31,611 nt of DNA, taken from NCBI GenBank assembly GCA_019414045.1, contig DXMW01000031.1:1-31611 (forward strand), given 5' to 3'. Source of the DNA: Collinsella sp. GTDB taxonomy: Bacteria; Actinomycetota; Coriobacteriia; Coriobacteriales; Coriobacteriaceae. How positions within the stretch are numbered: position 1 is the stretch's first letter; each line of letters opens with the position of its first letter. Of the stretch, positions 6,584 to 15,947 are shown one piece after another. The notes below the pieces were generated by a model. That model was given only the letters and a program-made list of their open reading frames with translations. It did no database searches and was not told the origin of the DNA. The position numbers and the translations under genes are program-made.

Positions 6584-9066
6584 AACGAGAAGTACTCACT
6601 GTCGGAGGATAGGTTCGGTCCGAGCCACGGGTCACCATCGAGGAAGAGCTCCGGCCAGCGTTGCATGAACAGAGCTTGCTCGCGTTTCCAGCGGCGCAGC
6701 TTTTCCTCGTTAGCCTCTTCCCTGCCGCGCGAGGTGAACTCGTAGTGGTACAGCTCGGCATAGGGCGTAAAGATGGTGCGGTAGCCCGCCTCCCACACGC
6801 GCAGGCAAAAGTCTGCGTCGTTAAAGCCGACGGCGAATTCCTCGTTGTAGCCCCCGACCTGCTCAAATACGTCACGTCGCACCATCTGGCAGGCGCCCGT
6901 TACGGCGCTAAAGTTGCCCGGACGCACAGCACGGGCAAGATAGCCCTCGCGCTTTGCCGAGAAGTCTTGGTTGGCATGGGCAAGTGCGCCGCGCACACCG
7001 ACCAAAATGCCAGCGTGCTGCACAAGGTGGTCGGCAAAATAGAGCTTGGCACCCACCACGCCCGCATCGGGACGTTGCAGACAACCCATCATCTCTTCGA
7101 TAAAGTCGGGGCTAATGACCTCGGTATCGTTGTTGAGCAGCAGCAGGTAGTCGCCCTTGGCGTGCTCCACACCAAAATTGATGATCTGAGAGTAATTGAA
7201 CTCGCCCGGCCAGTACACAACGCGCGCGATACCCTTGCCTTCGGATGCCGCAGCCACGCGCTCTGGCAGGGTTTCGTAATACGCAAACGTCTCCGGGGCT
7301 TCGCTGTTGTTCTCCACCAAGACGATCTCGTAGTTGGCATACGCGGCCTTCTGGGCGATCGACATCACACAGGCGTCAAGCGTCTCAATGTGATCCTTGG
7401 TGGGAATCACAATACTCACCAGCGGCGCAGGCTCCGGCAGCGCATAGCGCATGCGGTAGACAAACGGCGTCTCGGCCTCCTCGACCGTTCCGCAAATGCC
7501 CAGCGCGTCAAAGTGACGCTGAAGCGCAAGGCGCCCGGCTTCAATAGCATACGGCTTGCTATCGGCAGAGCCATCGGCGGTCGACCCCGGATGAACGCGC
7601 CAGTGATACAGCACGTGCGCAACATGCTCAAACCGCGCGCCCGCCGAAAGGCAGCGAAGCGTCAGGTCGTAATCCTGGGCACCCGCAACATCTTCCGGAG
7701 ACATGCCAATGTGATCGATGAGCGCCTTCTCCACCATCAGAAAATGCGTCACGCAGTTATGGCTATAGAGCAGGTCGACGTTGAGCCGCGTCTTAAAGAC
7801 CGGCTGGCCCCACTCCCCCGTTTTCTGGAACATGTCCTCGTCGCAGAACAGGACCTGGGGACGCTCGCCCTCGGCGGCCCTGTTCAGCGCGGCAACATAA
7901 TGGAATAATGCGTCCGGTTCCAGAATGTCGTCATGGTCCAAGAACGCGATGTAGTCGCCTGTCGCTTGCTCGATACCTGCGTTGGTGTTGACCACAATGC
8001 CGCCGTTGCCGGGAAGCTCGATGCGACGGATGCGCTCGTCGTTGGCACCTGCCGCAAGGGTGGCCACCGCGTCCCATTCGGGCGAAGCATCCATAAGGAG
8101 CAGTTCCCAGTTGTCATAGCTCTGGGCTAGCACCGAGTCCAGCAGCTCGCGCAGGTAAACCCAATCAGTCTTGTAGCACGGCACCACAATGCTCACGAGC
8201 GGTCTATAGGCAAAGGCCGCCGAAGCGACACGCTGGCACGCCAAATCGCCCGGCTTTGCGCGATGCTGCTCAAACCAGCGTCGATAGGCCGCATCATCCG
8301 CACGCGCATCCTTCATGCGGTTCCAGCTGTCGTCGACCATGCCGTTGTACAGGCGGCCATCCATGGCGCAAAAACCGCTCTGAATCTGGCCCGTGGCATC
8401 AGCCGCAATCGCGACAAAATCTCGTATATCCTGAGGCATCTCAACGCTCAGATACGTTTTATTGACGCGGCAACCGTCCTGCTGCGGCACATCGACCTGC
8501 GACTCAAACACATGCACGGTGGCACCGATGGCGTTCATATGCGTATCGAAGACCTGGAGCTCAGGTGCGCACTGGGGGTCTCCCACCCACGTAACCTCAT
8601 AGCGCCACACCACGCCGGCGTCTGCCGGTAAATAACGAACGGCATCGATCTCATAGCGACCGCAGCACTCGCCGCGCTGTGCATCGCGAACGAGCGCACA
8701 CATCGCAGCCTTTGCTTTGTAGTTAATCTTGGATTCCAGCTTGGCCACGCGGCTATCGAGGCGAATGGAGCCAAGCTTTTGGCCACCGGACACAAATGCA
8801 GCGTCGATCGTAGAGCCATCCAAAAACGGAAGCACCAAGACGGCAAGCTCGCGCTCGTAATCGGCAACGGAAGGGCAAAGCGCCAGCACACGGCCATGGT
8901 CAACCGGGAGTACCAGCGACGGCACACAAGAACCGCTCGTCGTCGCGCGGACAAAGGCCTGAGAACCTTCTTGCTCAATAAGCGCGGCGACATCCTGGCC
9001 GGCAAAACGAAGCAGCACAAACAGACGGCCCTGGCTGCGGCAAAGTGCCAAACGCTTGATACTCAT
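6580..9066 (-). CDS. Tandem two-domain GT2 glycosyltransferase
   Basis: 828 residues, starting with an ATG that directly follows the upstream gene's TAG (translational coupling). Residues 1-285 form an N-terminal region with no recognised domain. GT2 domain 1 spans about 289-495: PLVSIVVPCYKTD, FLDHDD (375-380) as the D-x-D metal/nucleotide-sugar site, and AGAQDYDLTLR. GT2 domain 2 spans about 547-770: PLVSIVIPTKDH, VLVENNSE, LLNNDTEV (643-650), GGYNEEFAVGFNDADFCLR with the probable catalytic acids, and LYHYEFTSRG. The architecture is typical of bifunctional or processive glycosyltransferases of surface polysaccharides, which transfer sugars from nucleotide-sugar donors to a lipid-linked chain at the inner membrane face. 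Donor and linkage cannot be predicted. It is the last gene of the five-gene GT2 operon. Confidence 0.88.
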   Translation of the reverse strand: MSIKRLALCRSQGRLFVLLRFAGQDVAALIEQEGSQAFVRATTSGSCVPSLVLPVDHGRVLALCPSVADYERELAVLVLPFLDGSTIDAAFVSGGQKLGSIRLDSRVAKLESKINYKAKAAMCALVRDAQRGECCGRYEIDAVRYLPADAGVVWRYEVTWVGDPQCAPELQVFDTHMNAIGATVHVFESQVDVPQQDGCRVNKTYLSVEMPQDIRDFVAIAADATGQIQSGFCAMDGRLYNGMVDDSWNRMKDARADDAAYRRWFEQHRAKPGDLACQRVASAAFAYRPLVSIVVPCYKTDWVYLRELLDSVLAQSYDNWELLLMDASPEWDAVATLAAGANDERIRRIELPGNGGIVVNTNAGIEQATGDYIAFLDHDDILEPDALFHYVAALNRAAEGERPQVLFCDEDMFQKTGEWGQPVFKTRLNVDLLYSHNCVTHFLMVEKALIDHIGMSPEDVAGAQDYDLTLRCLSAGARFEHVAHVLYHWRVHPGSTADGSADSKPYAIEAGRLALQRHFDALGICGTVEEAETPFVYRMRYALPEPAPLVSIVIPTKDHIETLDACVMSIAQKAAYANYEIVLVENNSEAPETFAYYETLPERVAAASEGKGIARVVYWPGEFNYSQIINFGVEHAKGDYLLLLNNDTEVISPDFIEEMMGCLQRPDAGVVGAKLYFADHLVQHAGILVGVRGALAHANQDFSAKREGYLARAVRPGNFSAVTGACQMVRRDVFEQVGGYNEEFAVGFNDADFCLRVWEAGYRTIFTPYAELYHYEFTSRGREEANEEKLRRWKREQALFMQRWPELFLDGDPWLGPNLSSDSEYFSF

Positions 9067-10134
9067 CTACACTTCTCGCTTTCCCAGGGCGTTCGCTGCC
9101 ATGCGTTTGCAGGCGCCCAAGCGCCCAAACCTCAAGACGTCGTAATCGAACATGAGCTTTTTGCACTCACGGGCATTGGGGGCCTTGCTGGTAAGCGCCG
9201 CACGCACCATAGCAGCAACAGAAGGAGCGCATTGTGCGAGCGCAGCATCGCTGCCCACGGCAGAACCGGAAAGGGCCGCGGCGACGGCAGCAAACACCTT
9301 GCCGCAGTCCGAGCCCAGCAACCTGAGCGCATCGTACAGCACCAGATCGCATAGGAAGTACGCCAGGTCATCGGCATGCTGAGCATCGAGACCGTCGCGC
9401 TGCCAGTCAGTCAGCACCGCGGAGTAAATCTTCACGTGCTCCAGCAGGCGCGTCTCGTCGTCGTAGCGCATAGTGTCCATGAGTGAGCCCTTGCGCGCCA
9501 CACGGTAATCGTACAGCTTGTTCGAGATAAGCGCGGTCTTGTGCGAACGACCGTACACGGCAAAGTCGAAAACCTGGTCCTCGCCATACTTGACGGTTTC
9601 GTCGAACACGATCCCGTTGCCCAGCAAAAACTCACGCTTGCAGGCGGTGCGCCATGCAAAGGGGCGAGAAGCTTCCTTAAACAGCAGGTCAGAGCAATAG
9701 CCTTCAAACGACACATCACGCGGGCTCAGCACATAGTTAAGCCACGGATACCCCGCCTCCAGCGGATACGGATTCGCGCCAAAGGTCAAAACGTCGCAGT
9801 CCTCGCGCTCAAAGGTTTCGACGATCACGCGGCATGCATCGGGCGTAAACCGGTCGTCGGAATCCAAAAACGCGACGATAGGCGCCGTGGATGCGGCGAT
9901 GCCTGCATTACGTGCACTCGACAGGCCGCCGTTCTCCTTATCGACCAGCGTAAAGCGCGCATCCTTTTCGCAATAGGCAGCCGCAATATCGCGTGAACCG
10001 TCCGGCGAGCCATCGTTGACTAACACGCCTTCCCAATCGGGCATGTCCTGCGCAAGCAGGGAGTCCAGGCACCAGGCCAGGCACTCCTCCACTTTGTAGA
10101 TGGGAACGACAACAGAAATCTTGGGGGTAGCCAT
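9067..10134 (-). CDS. GT2 family glycosyltransferase (type A paralogue)
   Basis: 355 residues from the ATG at 10134. TAGGAG, overlapping the stop codon of the preceding gene, is 9 nt upstream; the in-frame GTG at 10140 is too close to that SD. The N-terminal GT-A domain shows KISVVVPIYKVEECL, VNDGSPDGS, ENGGLSSARNAGI and FLDSDD (D-x-D, residues 91-94). KYGEDQVFDFAVY is the expected acceptor/catalytic-base segment (E/D-D). The C-terminal 120 residues are helical and family-specific. No membrane segment is seen, so it probably acts at the cytoplasmic face on an undecaprenyl-linked glycan. It is similar in layout to the gene at 11340-12380. Confidence 0.87.
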   Translation of the reverse strand: MATPKISVVVPIYKVEECLAWCLDSLLAQDMPDWEGVLVNDGSPDGSRDIAAAYCEKDARFTLVDKENGGLSSARNAGIAASTAPIVAFLDSDDRFTPDACRVIVETFEREDCDVLTFGANPYPLEAGYPWLNYVLSPRDVSFEGYCSDLLFKEASRPFAWRTACKREFLLGNGIVFDETVKYGEDQVFDFAVYGRSHKTALISNKLYDYRVARKGSLMDTMRYDDETRLLEHVKIYSAVLTDWQRDGLDAQHADDLAYFLCDLVLYDALRLLGSDCGKVFAAVAAALSGSAVGSDAALAQCAPSVAAMVRAALTSKAPNARECKKLMFDYDVLRFGRLGACKRMAANALGKREV

Positions 10135-10146
10135 AGTCACTCGCTC

Positions 10147-11265
10147 CTACTGTGCTGCCGGAACGTCGTCAGGGTGCGGGTTGTCGCCGTAGGTGCGCTG
10201 ATACATCAGCACGCGCCAGACCAGCGGTAGGCCGCCAATCTTAAAGTAATGCTTAAACGTATTGAGCTTGCCCGGCTTCTTAAAGTCAAAGCGCGAATCG
10301 ATATAGGCGCGGGGCGACTTGACCATCAGGCGCAAGTCGGTCTCGCCACGCGGATCAAACAGCGACAGATCAAAGCGACCGGCATCCCAGTCGGCCTTGA
10401 GCTCGGACGAGGCTTTCTTCCAAAACTGCTCGCGCAGTTCATCGACCAGGCGCTCATCATTCCAACGGTACGTATCGACCTTCATGCGCATTAAAATACC
10501 CTGAAGCTGAGCCTTAAGCTCGGGGCGTTCATCCAAAAAGCGCTGCATCTCGGCGTATTCGTCGCACACGCAAAATACCTTGTTGGGCGAATTAACGGAG
10601 CTCTTCTCGTTGTCTTGGCGATAGCACAAAATGGGGTCCGCGATAAACGCAGCACGCTCGGCGCATGCCCAGACCTTAAAGTTAAAACCCGCATCCTGAT
10701 ACGAAGCACCCGGCGTGGGAAGGAAGCGAATCTGATTGTCGTTGAGGAACGCGCGCCGATAGATAGCCGACCAAATGGAAGGTTTGCGGTAGAAGATGCC
10801 CGGGCGATCGACGGGGCGATACGCGGCGCCTGTCATATGCTCGTCGATAATCCCAAACAGCTCACGTCGCTCGCTGGGCGTGGACCAATACAGATAAAAG
10901 TCGCCCTTTACCGCATCGGCATGCTCAGCATCGGCCTTGGCGACCAGCTTTTGAAGCGAATCCTCAAACATAAAGTCGTCGGACTCAAGGATGCCCACGT
11001 ACTCACCGCGCGCCATCTCCAGGCCACGGTTCATCGAGTCGCCGTAGCCGCTGTTGGCCTTGTCGATCATCTTTACACGGGGGTCGTGCTCCATGTACTC
11101 GCGGATGATATCCGGCGAGCTATCGGTGGAGCCGTCGTTGATGCAGATGATCTCGATGTCATTGAGCGTCTGCGCCACGGCGGAATCGAGGCACACGCGC
11201 AGATAGCGCTCGACATTGCAAATGGGGACAAGCAGCGAAACTTTAGGGGTATCAGAGTTCTGCAA
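10147..11265 (-). CDS. GT2 family glycosyltransferase (type B paralogue), TTG start
   Basis: 372 residues. The start is a TTG at 11265 with a perfect AGGAGG 5 nt upstream; no better ATG exists near the conserved N-terminus. GT-A features: KVSLLVPICNVERYL, CINDGSTDSSPDII, KANSGYGDSMNRGLEMARG and ILESDDFM (ESDD at 94-97). These are followed by KPSIWSAIYRR, a LPTPGASYQDAGFNFKVWA segment and CYRQDNEKSSVNS. The long matched motifs place it in the CpsJ/WcaA-like GT2 group, as family knowledge. It is a close paralogue of 12387-13490, with blocks of DNA identity. Donor sugar unknown. Confidence 0.87.
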   Translation of the reverse strand: MQNSDTPKVSLLVPICNVERYLRVCLDSAVAQTLNDIEIICINDGSTDSSPDIIREYMEHDPRVKMIDKANSGYGDSMNRGLEMARGEYVGILESDDFMFEDSLQKLVAKADAEHADAVKGDFYLYWSTPSERRELFGIIDEHMTGAAYRPVDRPGIFYRKPSIWSAIYRRAFLNDNQIRFLPTPGASYQDAGFNFKVWACAERAAFIADPILCYRQDNEKSSVNSPNKVFCVCDEYAEMQRFLDERPELKAQLQGILMRMKVDTYRWNDERLVDELREQFWKKASSELKADWDAGRFDLSLFDPRGETDLRLMVKSPRAYIDSRFDFKKPGKLNTFKHYFKIGGLPLVWRVLMYQRTYGDNPHPDDVPAAQ

Positions 11266-11339
11266 GAGAACCTCCTGTTGAATAGCGTGTAACAGGGTTA
11301 TTTTAGCAGCCGGGTTGCGGCGGGCGGCAGCGCTTGGAA

Positions 11340-12380
11340 TTATACAAAGCGCTCCAGGCAGGCTTTGAGACCGCGAGTCGAAAGATAGAACAGCGTGGCA
11401 TCTGCCATCGAAACGCCCGAGGTCGCCGCAACGAGCTTGTGGGCAACACGGCGAACGGCGCCCTTAGCAGGCATATCCGCCCACTCCGTTCCCAAAAACG
11501 TCGTGAGGTCCATGTTGACGCGAGCCGTCACGCGATGGAAGTCATCGGAATCTAAGCGCGCCAAATCAAACACGATAAGGTCCAGGAACCAGGTGATCAG
11601 CTCGCCGGGACACAGGTCCATAAGACCGTAGCCCGCCCAGTCCTCCAAGACCTCCTCGAGCATTCTCATATGGGCATCGAGCTTTTTGGCGCGAGCCTCG
11701 ACACTGTTGAACTCGTGCGTCGCCGATTCGCTCTCCATCACGTAGTGGTAGAACTTGTCCGGCATGACGACGGTCTTGTGGGCAAGAGCATAAGCCGCAA
11801 ATTGGAAGACGACGTCCTCGCCCAAAGCCAGACCGAGAGCGAAGCGAATGCCTTCGCGATTGAGCAGCTCGCGCGAAAAAGCCGCACGGCAGGCATAGGG
11901 CTGCGCATTCGAATGGAACAGCAGTTGGGGATCACGGGCGCCGAAGGTACCAGCTTTGGGGCTCATGAGTTGCTGGACGCGTTTGGGAGCAGCATCGGCA
12001 GGTTCACAGACGCCGCCAAAAACGGCGGCCTCGGCATCTGCAGATTCCATGGCATGCAGCACGCGCTCGATCGTCTGGGCATCGATGTAATCGTCGGCGT
12101 CCACAAAAAAGACGGTCTCGCCCTCGGCGGCATCGATACCGGCATTTCGAGCACACGAGACGCCCGCGTTTTCCTGGTCAATCACCAGTACACGATCGTC
12201 GGCCTGCGCGATCCGGCGCAACACGTTCAACGAATCATCGGTCGAACCGTCGTTAACGCAGACAACCTGAATCGAGCGCTCGGACTGAGCCAACAGCGAA
12301 TCGACGCATCGCTGAATGGAGCGCGCAGAGTTGTAAACGGGGACGACAATCGTAGCTTTAGGACACGAGGCCTCTCCCAT
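11340..12380 (-). CDS. GT2 family glycosyltransferase (type A paralogue)
   Basis: 346 residues from an ATG at 12380, only 6 nt after the stop of the preceding gene; a purine-rich GAGGGGG stretch spanning that stop serves as SD. Motifs: KATIVVPVYNSARSI, CVNDGSTDDS, ENAGVSCARNAGI, FFVDADDYID (DADD at 94-97) and LALGEDVVFQFAAYALAH. The C-terminal helical region is shared in layout with 9067-10134. It is expected to act as an inverting GT-A enzyme on surface-glycan intermediates. A 74-base gap separates it from the next gene (start 11265), the widest in this operon; no terminator is seen in that gap. Confidence 0.87.
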   Translation of the reverse strand: MGEASCPKATIVVPVYNSARSIQRCVDSLLAQSERSIQVVCVNDGSTDDSLNVLRRIAQADDRVLVIDQENAGVSCARNAGIDAAEGETVFFVDADDYIDAQTIERVLHAMESADAEAAVFGGVCEPADAAPKRVQQLMSPKAGTFGARDPQLLFHSNAQPYACRAAFSRELLNREGIRFALGLALGEDVVFQFAAYALAHKTVVMPDKFYHYVMESESATHEFNSVEARAKKLDAHMRMLEEVLEDWAGYGLMDLCPGELITWFLDLIVFDLARLDSDDFHRVTARVNMDLTTFLGTEWADMPAKGAVRRVAHKLVAATSGVSMADATLFYLSTRGLKACLERFV

Positions 12381-12386
12381 GCCGAC

Positions 12387-13490
12387 CTACCCCCTCAGCG
12401 ATTCGATGAGGAAGGCGGCGACCACGCCCGGGCCTCCAACCGAGGCGTAATACTTAGCACGCCCCAATGCACCATCCGTCGCAAAACTCGGATGTTCGTC
12501 AACCCAGCCCTCAGGATCTTTGAGGATGGCAGCGAGGTTCGCGCGCTTCCACGGCTTGAGGTCGTCAAGCGAAAACTCCCCCGCGTCCAAGGCCGCCTGA
12601 AATTCCTTGGCCATCTGAACCAGGAACTCCTTATAGAACTTAGGCGCCAGGCGCACGTAGTTCCACATGTACGAATCGTACTTAATGAGCTGATTGAACT
12701 TGAGCATGCGCGCGACATCGACGCTTGCGTGGTCGCGGGCATAATCCTCTCGAATCCAACGCTCAATCTCGGCATACTCGGTATTGACGCAAAAGACCTT
12801 AGCCGAAGAATTGACCGAGGAATTCTCGTTGTCCTGTCGATACGACAAAACAGCATCATGCAGGTAAACAGCCTTATCGGCGCACGCGATCACCTTAAAG
12901 GCGAATGACGTGTCCTGAAAGGATGCCCCCGGAGTCGGCAGGAACTTAATGCCGTTGCGCTCAAGAAAATCGCGACGGTACACTGCCGACCAAATCGACG
13001 GCTTTTGCTTAAAGAACTGCGTCGTATCGCTCGGGTGCACTGGCTTGCCACAGTCCTTGGCTTTAAACATCTCGTGCAGCGAACGGCGCTCCTCGGGCTT
13101 AGACCAGTAGAAATCAAAGTTCGCCTTCGCAAAGTCGGCATTATTGCTATCGGCGGCCGAGACAAGCTTTTCGAGTGCGTCGGACGCCATAAAGTCATCG
13201 GACTCCAAGATGCCAACGTACTTGCCACGCGCCATCTCCAGACCGTGGTTCATCGAGTCGCCGTAGCCGCTGTTGGCCTTGTCGATCATCTTGACGCGCC
13301 TATCGCGCTCCATATACTCGCGGATAATCGCCGGCGAGTTGTCGGTCGACCCGTCGTTAATGCAGATGATCTCAATATCCTTGAGCGTCTGCGCCAGGGC
13401 GGAATCGAGGCACTCGCGCAGGTAGCGCTGAACATTGTAAATGGGAATAAGCAGCGACAGAACAGGGCTGCCAGAGGCGTTAGTAGACAA
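12387..13490 (-). CDS. GT2 family glycosyltransferase (type B paralogue), TTG start, first gene of operon
   Basis: 367 residues from a TTG at 13490 with AAGGAG 5 nt upstream. GT-A signature: VLSLLIPIYNVQRYL, CINDGSTDNSPAII, KANSGYGDSMNHGLEMARG and ILESDDFM (ESDD at 96-99). Then come QKPSIWSAVYRRDFL, LPTPGASFQDTSFAFKV and SYRQDNENSSVNS. It is a clear paralogue of 10147-11265, yet diverged in the C-terminal third, so the two probably use the same donor class but different acceptors (inference). It opens a minus-strand operon of five GT2 genes ending at 6580. The divergent gene at 13603 shares its upstream region. Confidence 0.87.
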   Translation of the reverse strand: MSTNASGSPVLSLLIPIYNVQRYLRECLDSALAQTLKDIEIICINDGSTDNSPAIIREYMERDRRVKMIDKANSGYGDSMNHGLEMARGKYVGILESDDFMASDALEKLVSAADSNNADFAKANFDFYWSKPEERRSLHEMFKAKDCGKPVHPSDTTQFFKQKPSIWSAVYRRDFLERNGIKFLPTPGASFQDTSFAFKVIACADKAVYLHDAVLSYRQDNENSSVNSSAKVFCVNTEYAEIERWIREDYARDHASVDVARMLKFNQLIKYDSYMWNYVRLAPKFYKEFLVQMAKEFQAALDAGEFSLDDLKPWKRANLAAILKDPEGWVDEHPSFATDGALGRAKYYASVGGPGVVAAFLIESLRG

Positions 13491-13556
13491 ATGTGCTCCT
13501 TAGGAAATACCTGTCGTTTCATGGTATCAAAGGGTCAGCGCGCCAGCGGGCGTTTA

Positions 13557-13562
13557 TATAAT
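13557..13562 (+). promoter_or_regulatory. Candidate -10 box for the acyltransferase gene
   Basis: A perfect TATAAT sits 40 bases upstream of the ATG at 13603 in the divergent intergenic region. No convincing -35 box is visible at 16-18 nt, so it is a motif match only. Confidence 0.4.
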
Positions 13563-13602
13563 CTATGGAGCCCGCAGAGGCAAACCAATAAGAAAGGACG
13601 TC

Positions 13603-14733
13603 ATGCAGCCCAAAGCCGCACGCAACATACCCACCGAAGCGCTGCGTTTGGTCGCGGTCGCCGGCATCGCGGTGTTCCACACCTTTCAGTGGACCTTCCA
13701 AGCCGTCTGCGTCGGCGCCGTGGAATATGCCCCACTTGCGATGTTCCCCTATTCCGGCGTACTCGGTTTTATTAACTTGCTTGGCTGCTGGGCCAACGAG
13801 GTCTTCTTTATGATCTCGGGCTATTTTCTCATCGCTTCGGCCGCGCGTGCTTGGGACGGTGGAGCAACGTGGAAGTCGCAAATGCAACGGACGGCGCAGC
13901 GCCTTGGCAAGGTCATTATGCCCACTGCGTTTTATTGCCTCGTGGCGCTCGCGTGGTCCACGGTCGTCTCACCCATTCCCGATGTTACCCTCAATACGCA
14001 CTATTGGTACACGCTTGGGCTTGAGTTTATCTGGGTCTATGCCGCCACAGTTTTCATGGCGCCATGGTTTGGACTGGCCAAGAGCCGACTCTCCCAGAAA
14101 ACCTACACGACGACGGTCATCGCCGTTGGAATCCTCGTATTCGTTGTTAACGGGTATTTGGCCGCCATGAGTGCGACGAGCGCCGGCGAGTTTTCTTGGC
14201 TCCAAAAGCTCATGAGCGCTACCACGTACGTAGTCGCGTTTTTGATCGGCGGACTGCTCCGCGACGTAACCGACGCCATGGATTCGGACAGGGCGGGCGC
14301 CTTGGGCATGCGCTCGCTCGTAACGGTTTTGGCGCTCGCCACCATCCTGGAAGGAGCACTCTCCTTCACCGGCAACCTCACGGCGATGGCAGTCCTCTCC
14401 TACAAATCAACCTCGTTGATCTCGTTTGCCCTCGCTGCCACCTCTCTGCTCTTTGCGGCGACCCGGCGCAGGGCCTCAGGCAATCCACGGACCGCAGGTG
14501 TCATCGTCACCTTATCGACCGCCACGCTTGGTTTCTATGTGATGCAGTCGCTCACCAGTAGCCTGTGGCGTCCCGTCTTCAATACGTTGCTCGCAAACAT
14601 ACTGATCAGCCAAAACAGCCCGGCAGCTATATGTATCGTCACGGGTATCGTCATTAGCATCGTCTTTGCTCTGGCACTTCTCATCATCGATGCAACTAGA
14701 AGTCTTATTGAACGCAAGCTCAAGAGGCAATAG
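13603..14733 (+). CDS. Acyltransferase-3-like integral membrane protein
   Basis: 376 residues from an ATG preceded by AGAAAGGA with 4-nt spacing. About ten hydrophobic segments are visible. The first holds ALRLVAVAGIAVFHTFQW (Arg15, His26), matching the R ... H active-site motif of the acyltransferase 3 (OafA/WecH) family. FFMISGYFLI near residue 73 is the second hallmark, and the usual basic segment follows (MQRTAQRLGKVIMPTAFY). Such proteins O-acylate (commonly O-acetylate) sugars across the membrane. Location next to the glycosyltransferase operon suggests modification of the same surface polysaccharide (inference). The C-terminus is short and basic. Confidence 0.8.
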   Translation: MQPKAARNIPTEALRLVAVAGIAVFHTFQWTFQAVCVGAVEYAPLAMFPYSGVLGFINLLGCWANEVFFMISGYFLIASAARAWDGGATWKSQMQRTAQRLGKVIMPTAFYCLVALAWSTVVSPIPDVTLNTHYWYTLGLEFIWVYAATVFMAPWFGLAKSRLSQKTYTTTVIAVGILVFVVNGYLAAMSATSAGEFSWLQKLMSATTYVVAFLIGGLLRDVTDAMDSDRAGALGMRSLVTVLALATILEGALSFTGNLTAMAVLSYKSTSLISFALAATSLLFAATRRRASGNPRTAGVIVTLSTATLGFYVMQSLTSSLWRPVFNTLLANILISQNSPAAICIVTGIVISIVFALALLIIDATRSLIERKLKRQ

Positions 14734-14903
14734 ACACGCTGCCGTCAGACGCTAAAGCCGCTACAGCCGTGGCAGGTTCCTGCGTTTTATTCAAAGCTTG
14801 CCGCCAAGGTGCGCCGAGCCTTTACAATAGGACAGTCCCAAGGACGTATTCGATAGCTTCCGCGCTGCACTCACCCGCCGCGCGTGAAAGGATATATTGC
14901 CCC

Positions 14904-15923
14904 ATGCCTTCAACCCTTCCCGCTCCCATCGATAAGCTCGCCATTGTCGTCGTTACGTACAAGCGCCAGGAACTCCTGGCCAACTTGTTCGACTCCATGA
15001 CCGAGCTTACGGCAGCGCCCTGGCGCATCGTGATTGTCGATAACGAGAATTCGCGCGAGACCGAGGCCATGTGCGCCGCATTTAACGAGCGCCTGGCCAA
15101 CCTGTGGGGCATCGACACCGAGCAGTCCGACGCGCAGGGCGGCACCGACCGCGTCATCTACGCCCCGCAGCTCGAAAACGGCGGCGGTGCGGGCGGCTTC
15201 TCCGCTGGCACTAAATGCGCCTACGACCTGGGCGCCCAGTGGTTCTGGGTGATGGACGACGACGTGCTCGTCATCCCCGAAGGCATCGAGCGTCTTGCCA
15301 AGTGGACCGACCGCTACGATGTCATCCAGGGTTCGCGCCTGGACTTTGACGGCGGCGCCTTCTTTTGGCAGTACCAACTCATCCTTTCGCTCGGCATTCC
15401 CAACCCTGTCGCCAAGTGGGACTTGGGACCCGAGGGCTACCGCGCCATGAACCAGCTATGCTTTGAGGGCGGCATGTTCTCGCGCCGCGTGGTCGACAAG
15501 ATCGGCCTGCCGGATGCGCGATTCTTCATCTACGGCGACGATGCCTGCTATGGTTACGTGGCCAGCCAGCACTTCCCCGCCGCCGTTGTGGCCGACCTGG
15601 TGCTCAAGCGCGCCCGCGCCGTCTCTAACTGGGATATCGCCGGCAAGCGCCAGCTCAACTCTACGAGCGACACCAACCGCTACTATATCATGCGCAACCG
15701 CGGTTATCTGGCCCGCTACATGCAGATTTACGGCGACTATCACCCCGTGCTGTTCCGTCTGGGCAACGCCGCGACCTTCTGCAAGGAGTTCATTCGCCTG
15801 GCCGCCGTTGACAAGTGCTTTAAGACCGGCATTCCGGCGCTGCGCCGTGGCATGAAGGACGCCCGCAAGATCGTTAAGGATCCCAACTGGAAGCCCATGC
15901 CGCCCATGAAGGCCACCAAGTAA
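14904..15923 (+). CDS. GlfT-like GT2 glycosyltransferase (galactofuranosyltransferase-like)
   Basis: 339 residues. I chose the ATG at 14904 (MPSTLPAPIDKL) because the GT-A fold begins at residue 11 and AAAGGA lies 11 nt upstream; frames further upstream (to 14769) are not protein-like. Motifs: LAIVVVTYKRQELL, IVIVDNENS, the glycine-rich ENGGGAGGFSAG (91-102), WFWVMDDDVLV (DDD at 118-120) and FFIYGDDACYGYR-like FFIYGDDACYGYV with the probable catalytic Asp. This set resembles the GlfT1/GlfT2 group that adds galactofuranose or rhamnose residues in actinobacterial cell-wall glycans. The donor here is not proven, and no glf (UDP-galactopyranose mutase) gene is in the window. A weak TACAAT -10 candidate lies at 14823-14828. 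Confidence 0.82.
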   Translation: MPSTLPAPIDKLAIVVVTYKRQELLANLFDSMTELTAAPWRIVIVDNENSRETEAMCAAFNERLANLWGIDTEQSDAQGGTDRVIYAPQLENGGGAGGFSAGTKCAYDLGAQWFWVMDDDVLVIPEGIERLAKWTDRYDVIQGSRLDFDGGAFFWQYQLILSLGIPNPVAKWDLGPEGYRAMNQLCFEGGMFSRRVVDKIGLPDARFFIYGDDACYGYVASQHFPAAVVADLVLKRARAVSNWDIAGKRQLNSTSDTNRYYIMRNRGYLARYMQIYGDYHPVLFRLGNAATFCKEFIRLAAVDKCFKTGIPALRRGMKDARKIVKDPNWKPMPPMKATK

Positions 15924-15947
15924 CGGAAGCCGGAAACACCTCAGCGC

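Noticed and set aside
6661..7908. 415-codon plus-strand open frame inside the two-domain glycosyltransferase
   Set aside because: Antisense of well-conserved GT2 motifs; composition is not protein-like.
11670..12908. 412-codon plus-strand open frame across two glycosyltransferase genes
   Set aside because: Spans two well-supported genes on the other strand; no ribosome site.
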